Notes under the pieces: model-generated
What the model saw: only the letters and a program-made list of their open reading frames with translations
Told to the model about the DNA's origin: nothing
The model's database searches: none
Made by a program: the position numbers and the translations under genes
Source: Plazaster borealis
Taxonomy: Eukaryota > Echinodermata > Asteroidea > Forcipulatida > Labidiasteridae
Direction of reading: 5' to 3'
Assembly (NCBI GenBank): GCA_021014325.1
Contig: CM037462.1
Span: 7,100,318-7,164,317, forward strand
DNA: 64,000 nucleotides
Part shown: in pieces, positions 23,501-35,500 of the stretch
Layout: each line of letters starts with the position of its first letter
How positions within the stretch are numbered: the first letter of the stretch is position 1

Positions 23501-26500
23501 ATTCTGTTTCTCAGTTTGATCTGGCTGAAACATACCAAAAACAAAAAAAACATTAATAATTTTGAAAAAAGTAGTTTGCCAACTGTTACTAGTTTTACTT
23601 ACAAATATCTCTCTTATTGCATTGAAACATATTCTTGAAATCTACTTTGTGGCATGTCGTGGCCAAGCAGATAAGAACACCGAACTCAAGCTCTGTGTTT
23701 CTGATCAGCAGAGTGTGGGTTCGAATCCCAGTCGTGACACTTGTGTCCTTTTAAAAGCAAGACACTTAACCACATGCTTTGTCCTTCGGATGGGACGTTA
23801 AAGGAACATTACAGAATTGGTTTTTGCTAACAAAACAGTTGCTGGCAGTGTAAGCACTTTATATAATCCACCATATACATAAACTGAAAAACCTGTAGAA
23901 GTTTTAGATCGATCGGCCATCTGGGTCACGAGAAAATAGTGAAAAACCGATTACACATTTGCATGTGTTATGCAATGCATGAATAAAACGCTCATGAGCG
24001 ATAAACTCCAATCGGAAATTAGTTTTATTTATTTCTCATCAAATATGGCATTTCAGACAGAAATATTTCTAGGGATGTTTTCTACTATCATCAAGAAAAT
24101 TTTAATTACCAGTTCTGTAATGTTCCTTTAAGCCGTAGGTCCCGTGTGTTGTGTAATGCACGTAAAAGAACCCAGTGCACTTATCGTAAAGAGAAGGGGT
24201 TCGCCCCGGTGTTCCTGGTTTGATTGGCTGCATAATGCGCCACAGCACCTTGTTAGCCATTACATGGTGCTATGCAAAGGAATAGGTCTTACTTCAACAC
24301 GTAACTCCACTTACCTTGTAGGAAAAATACTGAGCACTTTGAGACACCCATCGGAAGTGTAAAGCGCTATGTAAGAACTGCATTATTATTATTATTATTG
24401 TAGAACCAATATTCTTCAAAAAGAAAGCAAAGTTATTTATCCTTTAGCTTTCTATTGTACTGTAACAGTTCATGATGATCATCCTTATTATTTTCTCCTT
24501 TAAACTAGCTGGATTGTCAATATCAATGTCAGAGTTTTCTGACCAAGGAAAGTACCAGTGTGCTGCCAGGAATTCAGCTGGTACCCGCTTCTCTGATCCA
24601 GCTCTTTTATATGTTAGAGGTAATGATAATTTGCAAAGGCAAATTTGTGTCCCCATTGTTAAATATACTTAATGGTCGGTTCTAACAAGTTGATTGAGCC
24701 AGACATGCAACTTTTCAGCTGATTTTGTCTTTTTTTCTTTGATAATAATGCCATAGAAAACCGAAAAACACTGAACTAAGTTTGGTGTGCTTGTCCATTT
24801 CTTTTTTTCTTGAATTACAAAGTTGCATGTCTGTTGAACAGAAAGTACTTGAAGCTACCAACTTTTGAAAAGTAAGCGATGCTGTACAGAACAAGTAGCA
24901 AACACAGCTTTATGACGGGTGCCAATTTACCTTCAATAACACATATTCCTACATGGTATACTTGATCTTTACCAATTAATAAGCCTTACAAATGTAGATC
25001 CTACATAACAAATTTGATAAAAAAAAGGATTTTGCAGATAATGTTAGAGAAAGTAAAAAGTAGGTGATCTTGTTTGTTTCATTATGAGAAACTTGGTGCT
25101 TTATAATTTGTGATAACAACAAAAATTGATGAAATGTGTCATCAGAAAATACTCAGAATAAACATTACAATTAAGTGTTCTATCATACAGGTAAATATTG
25201 TTTGCAATTAGATTTAAACAATTTAGACTGCTTGTTTGGCAGTGAGCAAATGTGACACTAGGGTGGTATCAGTGCGGAAATGACAAGAATTTATTTTGAT
25301 TATGATGAACCAATGGGGCTCCTAACTAAAAGGATGTGTAATTTTAAATGAGTTCTTTAAATGTAAACATTGTTTCTAGGTTTGTCATGTAACTGGAAGA
25401 ATACTACACAGAAGTATAAGATATGATGTTTGTACACAAAATATTTGCCTCTTATATGTTTAAAATGGTAATGGGTAACTTATCACTTCACTGTTAGAAT
25501 TGTTGGTACAATTTCTGTCATTTTGACTGCAGGATCCATTTAATACCCGCAGAATATTATAATCATGCATTATATATTTTACCTGTGCATTATTGTTGTC
25601 CAACCTTTTGCACAATGGAAAGAGTTTTAATGAAGCGTTACTGAGAAGAAGAAAGACATATCAGAGGAGTTGAAAGAAGAACACGAGGAAGAAAAAGAAG
25701 AACACAAAAACATGTTATAGTTATTACCCCCCCCCCTCCCATTTGAACTATAACAAAGATTGAGTTTCGTCAGCCTTAATACGTAAATAAGTAGGTATTG
25801 AGGCTGAACAAAACTCAATCTTTGAGATGTGTAGTTAGTTTCCAGATTAGTAGTTAATAATGTTTATTTTCTTTACAGAGAGGAAGGTTCCACCACGCTT
25901 TACCATCTGGCCTGAAAGCCAAGAAGTGGTGCCCGGAGGTAATGTGAATTTGACATGTGTCGCTAATGGTTCCCCAATGCCAGTCATTAAGTGGACAAAA
26001 GGTGATGAGGATCTAAGTGGGCCGGATGAGGAGCTTCCTGCTGGCCACAGTGTCCTTATTCTGACTAATGTTCAAGAAACAGCGGAGTATACCTGTTATG
26101 CCATGAGCAGCCAAGGAGAAATTGATTACACAGTAACAGTAACAGTAAGAAGTGAGTATCAGATAAAATAGGGGTTTCGACCATCTGCCAAAACCACCCT
26201 TGTTTTCATTGAGATTTTGATTTTTTTTTAATAGGGGGTTTCACCCATCTGCCGAAACCCCCTTTTCTTGTTTTAGAGTTTTTTATTGTTTAAATTATTA
26301 GGCCAACAGCCAAAAACCTATTGTTATTTTACGGGTTTTTGTCTGCGTCGTCTTCTTTTCACTGAATCTTCTCATCAAGATTTCGTATAATGTAAAGGTC
26401 CTATAAACTTGGAACTTATCATGTACTTAGACTTTAGTGTGTAGACAAAACCGCAACTTTTTTGGGATGATGACGTCATAACACAAAAGTTTAAAAATAA

Positions 26501-29500
26501 CATGAAATATTTTAAAAGCTCACATCTAGAGAACCATCAATGATACATAAAAGATTTTTGCACCATATGAAAGCTCTTTATGGATTGTAGAAATCTTACA
26601 CAAAGTGTGACCCCATATGACCTTTACTTTTCGACGTTGAAGTTATTATTTTTAAAAACATATCTTATTAACCAAACATGGTACCTAAATAACAGGCCTG
26701 GAATTACAAATTTTTTAGGGCAAGGCCACTTTGGCCTTGGAGTATTCAAAATTTTGGAGGGCGCCAAGGCCAGTAGAAAGGGCACCAAGGCCAAAATGAG
26801 AAAATAAAAAGGGCACGAAGGCCACTTACATTGGACGGCAGCAACGCGATCATTCACCCAATTTTTTTTTTATATCATGCGGTGCAACAATTCCACCAGA
26901 AGAGGGCGTTCAAACAAAAGAGCGCCCTCTGTTGGTTAATGGTTTTTATTTTAGACTGGTCTTCTGCTTAACGACGTCGGGTGTTTGTGTGCAACGGATG
27001 CACGCATTGTATGCAACCGATGAAGAGTCGCGATGCGTTGAACGTCATTAATGCTATCCCCTATCAGGGAAGTTCCCTTGCGGATTGCGCTGGATGGATA
27101 TGTACATTAAAACATGTCACAAGCACAAGATACATCGTATGATGCTGAAAACAAAAACTAACACAAGTAAATATTTAACTTTCATTAAAAGGGCACGACG
27201 GCCAACGGGGGAAGGGGCACGACGGCCATCAGGGGAAAAGGGCACGGCATTATGGCCGTGAAAAGGATATTTTTTCGAGGGGCATCACGGCCAGTTGCAA
27301 GGGCATCGACGGCACTGGCCGCCGTGTAATTCGAGGCCTGAAATAATCATTTTTAAATTTTTACTTAAAGTTAAAAAAAATGCTATTGGTTTTCCTAATA
27401 TCTTTTTATGTACAACTGTTTTTTAATTCAGCCGATAGGCTGCAATGAGCAGTTTTTTAATGAACCATAATAATAATAATAATAATAATTACATTATCTG
27501 AAAGCCCTTTTACGATTCTACAAATCTTTCATTAAGTGCGACCCCATTTGGCCTTTACTTCTGGTCAAAACCGTAAGTTAAATTTTCATACTTTTAACAT
27601 TATGTCACGTACCAAAAGGGGTTCAGACTTGAAGTTTACCATGTACTTAGACCTTAGTTTGTACATGAAACCGCTACTGTTTCAAAATGATGATGTCATC
27701 AATAATGTCACAACCTTATATCAATCTGGGGTTGAACAAAGAAAAACCTAAGATCCACGTTTAATTTTTTTTTATTTTATCTGGAGAACCATAGTTGTTA
27801 AATAAAAGGTATTTGCACCATATAAGAGCTCTTGGCATATTGTAAAAATCTTATGCAAAGTGTAATTCCATGTGACATTGTGAACTTTACTTCGGGTCGA
27901 AACAGGAAGTTGAAAATTCATACTTCAAAAGTTCATATCTCATTAATCAAAGAGGGTTCAGACTTGAAACTTACTAAGTACATATGTACATGTAGATCTT
28001 ATTGTGTGGATGGCACCCTTTTTCTCCAGGATGATGATGTCGTCGATGATGTCACAACATTAAATCCATCAGCGTAACTAGGGTAAAATTTCAGGGGGGC
28101 ACAAGGGGGTGCACCATTTTTTCTAGGGGGGAACTTCTGGCCAAGTTTCCATTTGCCCTTTTTTGTTTTTAAACAAGCCCATGCCCGTAATCGGTGGGAG
28201 GGGGTCGGACGGCCCCCCACTACAATTTTTTTTAAATATTATTATTATTATTTTTTTTAAGTAACAATAAAAAAGTCTGCAAAAAATAAATAATTGAAAA
28301 AGTCTGCATCGTAACTGTGACTAATTACCGTTAAATTATGACAATTATAACATAAAATAATATACAAAGATGTAAACAGAGGATGCAATGGGTGGCATAC
28401 GCCGTATGAGCATTAAATATGCAGAAATAATATTGGTACAAAGCTGTAATTGAGTTGTTTTCAGATATAATAACCAATATCATAGCGCAAAAAATGTGCA
28501 CCAAATGGGTTGAATTGGGCATTCTTTTTTACAAAATTCTGAGTGGGGGCACATCCTCCTCCCACTCCCTCCTGCGTCGCTACGTGACAGGGCGGCGCTA
28601 ACGCGCCGATGTACATTTTCTTTCATATTCGCCCCACAAAAAATATATATAAAAAAATCCGGGTTACGGGCCTGAACAAACCCCTTTTTCATCGCCTTTT
28701 TTATGTTACTAAGTATTTTTTTATAAGATAATCTGGCGTGAGTGTTAAAAAAAAAAAAATCTGCATGTAAATGGAAAAATACATTTAAAAACATGAAAAT
28801 TATCTCATCAAAGCGTATAAAATGTAACATTTTACTCTGGAAATTTCTAATCACAAAAGCCCAGATTTCAAATTGGGGGGCACCCGGGGGGGCACGGACA
28901 TCAATTGGGGGGGGCACGTGCCCCCCTAGTTATGCCACTGATTAAATCATTGTTTAATATTAAACAAAAATAATATCTGGAGAACCATAGTTGCTACATA
29001 CAATTTACAAGGTATTTGCACAAAGCTCTTGAAGTATTGTACAAATCTAGCACAAAGTGTGTCCCCATGTGACCTTGAATTCTGGTCGAAACCGGAAGTT
29101 GAAGTGAAAATAAATATTCCCGGGCCTCGTCTTGAGGTCTGCAAACAAAATGATCTGCAATTTAGTCCATGAGCCAGGTGCTGAAATTCAACATGATTGG
29201 TACCACCTCGTGGGACTAATTCTAATATCACTTTTCTTGTTGCAAATAATCCATAACTTACCATAAATTATGATAGCCTGTCCAAAAAATTAGATTTCTA
29301 TCAGTTTTCGAAAGATTTTCACCGTCAAATCTGAAACCTCTTAGCCTCTTCCGTTATTGTTAAGTCAACGGCTGTTTAAATAGTAAATATGTTTAAGCCC
29401 ATGTGTTTGCATGGAGAGAGAATATTTTGAGTGTGCATACTCAAACAGCCGTTGTATTTATCACTTTGCTGCCTGTCATTAAAAACAGATCGGCAGCCAT

Positions 29501-32500
29501 CTTGTTTTCGCTTTGGCGACAAAATGTCGACAGTTTAAGTTGATTTTAGACCTTTATGAGTAAACAATCAATGTGTGTATATATTTATATAGAGTAGAGG
29601 TAAGCTGTTTTGTTGTTTGTTGATGAAAAGGAGGGGAAAAGTGCAAACTGAGTAAAAAAAACCAGTAAGAATGTGCCGTGAATGTGATGTCCCGTTCGCC
29701 CATTATGCTAACCGAGGACAACACGGGTGCAGCGGTCGGTGACGATCTAGATCAATTCTGTTCACATTTTGTAGTAAAATTGTAGTACTAAAGTCCTGGA
29801 TTTCAGAAATGTAATACACAGAATATTTGTAAATTTCATTTATTATGAATGACAGAAAAAATAACAGAAAAAGGCCGACCCAAGAGCAGTTTTGGTCGGT
29901 CCGCCGTGGAGGACATGCAACGCATTGGACCTGAATATTATTTTATTTTATTTTGTATTGTTATTTTTTGGGCCTATTTCTTGATTTTAATTTTACGATG
30001 CTGTAAAGAAAAAATTAAGGTCGATCAAAACAGTAGACTTTTTCAGGGGAGTAATTATTCCCACCTCCTTTTTTTGGGGGGGGGGCGGGGGGTAGGGTGA
30101 AGGTTTTGGCACCAAAAACCACAGGCACATAACATGCATAATGGCACATTTCACACTCATCTGCTATTCTAAAGCCAAAACTGGGCTCAATAAACAAGTT
30201 GTTGAGGGAGAGATCCACGCCCGCATGTTGTAGTCCCGAAATCGATCACGGTTCCTTTCGCGGATGCTATCCTGTACAGCCTGGATCACCCTTAGAACTC
30301 TACTGTAGAGTTCTATGGGCGATCCCAACTACAGTTGGGACCAGTCCCAACTATAGTTGGGACGATTGTCAAGTTGGGACGGAACAACCCTATAACGCGT
30401 CCGTGTTTAATTGTCTTTACTTATCTTCATATCCCAAAACGCGAGAGGGCGCTAATACAAGTCCACCATTGGTTTTGTTATGCTGTCGTTAGATAAACCA
30501 TAGCGAAGCAGTGAACCAAATGCATAAATGGAAAGTCCAAAGGTCGGAACGATGCCACGCGTGGGATAATGGCTGTGTGTGATGTATGGCCCGTATGCTA
30601 CGTACAGTGTGAATAACGTATAATGTACACAGACACGGCGATCATGCGGTTTATACGTTGATTTTGACCTTTTTTTGAACTCCTGCGGTTTATGCGCCGG
30701 GCGGCTTATATGCCGACATATTAATATTGTAGAAAGAAAAAAAAACAGCGTACATTATTTTAAGAAAGATCGTTTGTAAAATATTCTAAAAACAAATACA
30801 AAACAGACAGGGAAAATCATACACCGCCAAACTCACTCTGAAAATTGTTTTAAAAAAAACATTTTATGCACGACCAACCTTGTCCGCCGTTACAAGGCCT
30901 TGCCTCGTTTTTATTCCTAGATGAATGGGTCACAAAAAGTCCCATTTTTTACTCCATAGTTTTTTAAGGAAATCTGTCTGTTCAACAAGACCGTTTTTTT
31001 GTCCATATATGAACACATATTTATGAACACTTTGAACATGAAAATGATGTTAGTCCAGCGGCTTTTAAAAATAATTGTCATCCTCGGACCCATCATATAA
31101 TCCGTAATGTCTCACAATATAGTGGGGTCGATCACAAGGCACGATCGTGAGTATGAGGTACGAGATAGCTGCAAAAGAAATATAGTCGGGTTGCCCTTCC
31201 ACACAGAGAAAAATCACACGCTAAACGTCATTGCAAAATGGCTTACTTCTGGGTACCGGCTGCCATAGTAAATGCGTGTACAGACATCGTTCTGAATAAT
31301 AAACGCACGCCGGAGATGGGTGCATGCTTTTTAGAGCAGACTTTGATACGACTCGTGTGTGCTGCCGCTGCCAACTCACACAGCTTCAAGCGGCCCATGT
31401 AAGCAATAATCGCAGGTTTTGGAAAAGAAAATTGTTTTGATTGTTTTAAGGGAAATAAATACACACTATAATTAGGAGTTTACAATGAGTTTTTTCTTTA
31501 TTTTTCTCTTATTTCAAGGAAAATTTTAATAATTATAATATATAAATTTATGCCGGTCGGAGTTTGTTAACTTTTAATTCGATCCCCGGTCATTTAAAGC
31601 TGGGGCCGGTCAGGACCGACCGGTGCCGACCGTGGTAACTACAACGTTGCAGTTGTCACAATAATGATACAAATAAAAAAGAAATATGCCCACTTGCTGT
31701 TGACCATCCTAATAGACCATTACAAAAACGATCAATGGTGTTAACTTTAATACATTTTGACTTTATTGCGACGCAACTCGCACTTTGTGGCGACGTACAC
31801 TGACTGATGTGCCGCCCGCCAGTCACTGCACATCGCCACAAAGGACCGCAAATACGCACGGCCTCTCTCCTGTGTGCGCTCGCGACTGCGGTTTATATGC
31901 CAGGCGGCTTATACGCTGACACCTAAATCTTATTTTTTATTTTTTGGGGCATTGCGGTTTATACGCCGGGCGGCTTATAATCCGAAAATTACGGTATATT
32001 TGAATTTCCAGTTTGGAACAAATGGACCAGAATAAGTTCAGGTAATGTGGGAGGATGAAATGTCATGAATGTAGCACTTGTGAGGAGCTAAAATATGTCG
32101 TAAAATTATGAATGAAAGATAAATTACATGTGCTGTAATGGTGCGAGTGGCACAGAAATTATAACTCTATGACAATTGGTTCAGAAGATACATTTTTAAA
32201 TAATAATCTAAAATGCTGAGGCTAAGTTTAGTTTCAAACTACCACACAGACCTTGACTTTACGTGGGTCAAAAAACCCTTCTAATATGCCTTTAACACTT
32301 CCATATTTAATTCTTGTTCTTTGTCTTAATATCCCTTTAACGCTTCCGTATTTAATTATCTTTACTTATCTTCATATCCCTTGCAATTAAATGCTCCCGT
32401 ATTTAATAGTTTGAGGACTCACCACCAGTACACAGTGAGCAGCGCCATCTTGTGTTTGAAAATTCCCCTCAGTAAAAGGTCGGAACGGTGCCACGCGTGC

Positions 32501-35500
32501 AATGGATTGGCTCTGTGTGATGTACGGCCCGTATCCTACGTACAGCGTGAATTACGTCTAATGTACACAGACACGGCGATCATGCTTTTTTGACGGGCGT
32601 TTTTAAATCGGTAATATCGTCAAGAAATGAATAAAAAACACTCAAAACAGCTGCTGCTGGATCTAAGTTAGAGCACAAGCTTTCATTTGATGTGTCTTTT
32701 GTGTGTTTAAGACTGTAATTCCTGAGATCGATTGATAACAAATTTCACTGGTTAATGCTATTAGAATTTTTCGAATGGAAAAATTATAATAATACGAAGA
32801 AAAAAATAAAAATCTTGACGAAAACAAAGGTGGTTTCGGCGGTAAGGCCGAAATCCACAATTATGTACCAACGTGTAAATTTGATTTTTCTTTCTTAGCT
32901 CGACCAGACCCTCCACCTACTCCAGTGTTACAGCAAGTCACAGCTACTACAATAACCATACAATGGACAGCTGGAACTCAAGATCCGATGAAGTCCTTTT
33001 TCTTGATGTACAAACAGAGTTCAAACACCGGGGACTTTTTGGAAATAGCAGATGTAACTGAAACAACATACACCATACTGGATCTTATGCCATTCACACA
33101 ATATGACATTAAGGTTTCAGCAGAAAACACAATAGGACGAGGAAATCCAAGCAATGCATTGATGGTCACAACAGCAGAATTAGGTAAAGCTATATTTAAT
33201 ACTAACGTTGACTCTTGTTAAGACAAGCTCAGAAGTTCGGAGATTATGTTTGATTCAAGGTTTCTTTCTGGTCGTGAACCACCCCCTGATGTTTCAATAT
33301 GTATGAATATCTGGAAGATACTTGGACAGTTGTAACGTGATTACGAATAAGAAGATGTAATTTTACAGTCCTGTTATGAATAAGTCATTGTATATAATCC
33401 TTTAACCTGAGAATCTGTATGATTTATATAGACAGTTGATAGCTATACAAATTGATTGCCAGCAATAATTGGTTGTTTTGTGCAGCCTTATGTTAGTATA
33501 ATTTCTGCCATCAAATGTTTGGTCAATCGCATTTTATTATAATTCAAAGACATCTGCAGAACCAGCTCATTTTATCACACACTTTTTGTGCATTGTTTTT
33601 GTAATGGTAAAAAGGTTCAAATTACTGGCAGTCCTGATCTGAATTGGAATCAAATATTTTTGAAAAAAGGAAGAGAGAGGAGGAATTAGCTGCCAACGAA
33701 AAAAGGCTGCTTAAAAATAGGGTTTTAAAACAGGAAGCCATAAACAATTTGTTTTCAAATGTTCTTTTACATTTAAGTGTTATTCTAATTCTTTGCTGTA
33801 AATATATACCAATCATTTCTCATCAGGTTTTAGACATTTGATTGGAAGTGTGAGATATAAGGAAAGTTCTTTGTAAAACGTAGTTGACTGTGTATTATTA
33901 TAGACATATCAAATTGTAAAACACTTGATGGCTTTCTCCCTCCATTGTGTATGCACAAACAAACACAGCTCCCTCAACAGCACCCAAAGAAGTTCGTGCA
34001 AGTCCCTTAAGCTCAAGTACCATTATGGTACAATGGGAACCTCCAGAAAAACCCAACGGGGTGATCAGAGGTTATAACATCTACTACAGTAACACACCAA
34101 ATCAAGATCTGAGTTCTTGGTACAGCCGAACAGAGGACAATACAGAGAGACTGATACTTATAAGTGACCTAAGCACCATGCAGATCTACTCAGTGCGCAT
34201 GTCAGCCTACACTTCCGTTGGTGAGGGGCCAGCTTCAGCTCCAGTTCAAGTTAAAACTCAGCAAGGAGGTATGGTTGTTGAATAAAATTCTTGTATACCG
34301 GGGACAGTATATGTCCATTCTGATTGTTCGAGAGAAGATTACGTGGCCATGGTTAACTCTTTCATGCGCCGACCAGTCGCAAGCGACCGGTTTAAATCCC
34401 TTCAGAAAAATAAACAGTTGTAAAATGAAAAATAAAGAACGCAAGGCCACACGTTTTCAAAATAACTAATGGAGCCAAAGCCAGAGACCAAGCGAAAGCC
34501 GTGGTTTCGAAAAGGGCTTTAGTCTGGCTCTCTCCTCCATGTTCCATACATTAATATGTAAGCGAGTAGGGAAACACACAACTCGAATTTCCACGGTTGA
34601 ATGATGCGCAGTGGAGTCTATCTCAAACCTCGTTCCAGTTATATTTCATGCAAAATTATAACCTTGTACTCATTAACACATCGCTCTCACCGAACTATTT
34701 TCTCAAGAAATAACCAAAGAACTGAAAATATTTATAAATTGGTAACTTGTTATTATAGAGTGATACATTTAGATTCTCAAGTGTCAATTGTGTTTATTTC
34801 TGAGCAGTGTTTAATATGGACATTCAGTTCTCAAAATTACATTGAAAATTGCTTGAAAATGCTACTTTTCTGTACCTAAATTGTCAACATTTTCTAAAGG
34901 GGCACTGCCCCCTTAATCCCCGGAAGGGGCCTCCAGCCTCCTGGACCCCCAGCATGCCTTGCCTTTGGTGGAGCATTAAATGACTTTAAGCTATTAAGCA
35001 ATATTTTTCAGGGCTGATCTTTGTAGAGAACAATGTTTATAATAGTTATATGTTCACTTTAAAAAGACTTATCACAATGTTATCCCTTGGTTTTTATTAT
35101 GCTTTCTTCATCAGTTCCGAGCCAACCAGAACTGTTTTCAGGTGAGGCTATCTCAGCAACACAAATCCAGTTAAACTGGCGTCAACACGAAACAGAGGCT
35201 CAGATTACTTATTATGAGCTGTACTACAATGACTCAAAGTCTGAGCGGGAGCAACACAGGAGTATACCTATTGCTGAAACCTATATGCTGGAAGATCTCA
35301 AACCAAATACTTTGTATAATGTGCGTATTGCTGCAAGGTCAAGGGCAGGTCAAGGGGCAAGCACACCTATCATATCTGTACGAACACAGCAAGCTGGTAT
35401 GTATTTTTAAATATTCATTTATTTTTTAACATTCAGGAGTATCAAATGTATTGGTTTGTTTGTGAAACTGTAGTGTATCTGTGCATTATTTTGTAATAGA

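Larger units (their letters stand above)
26160..29300. repeat. Repeat mosaic of GGTCA/CCGGTTT-family units, antisense
   Basis: Repeated words (GTGACCCCATATGACCTTTAC, here up to 20 shown as GTGACCCCATATGACCTTT; CTGGAGAACCATAGTTG; GATGATGTCATC) mark diverged copies near 26580, 27530, 27850 and 29050. A duplicated GGGGTTTC-CATCTGCC-GAAACCCC motif lies at 26170-26270. The mosaic is interrupted by the hAT-like MITE (26693-27340) and another TIR element (28069-28942). AAT microsatellite at about 27468-27488. Confidence 0.7.
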
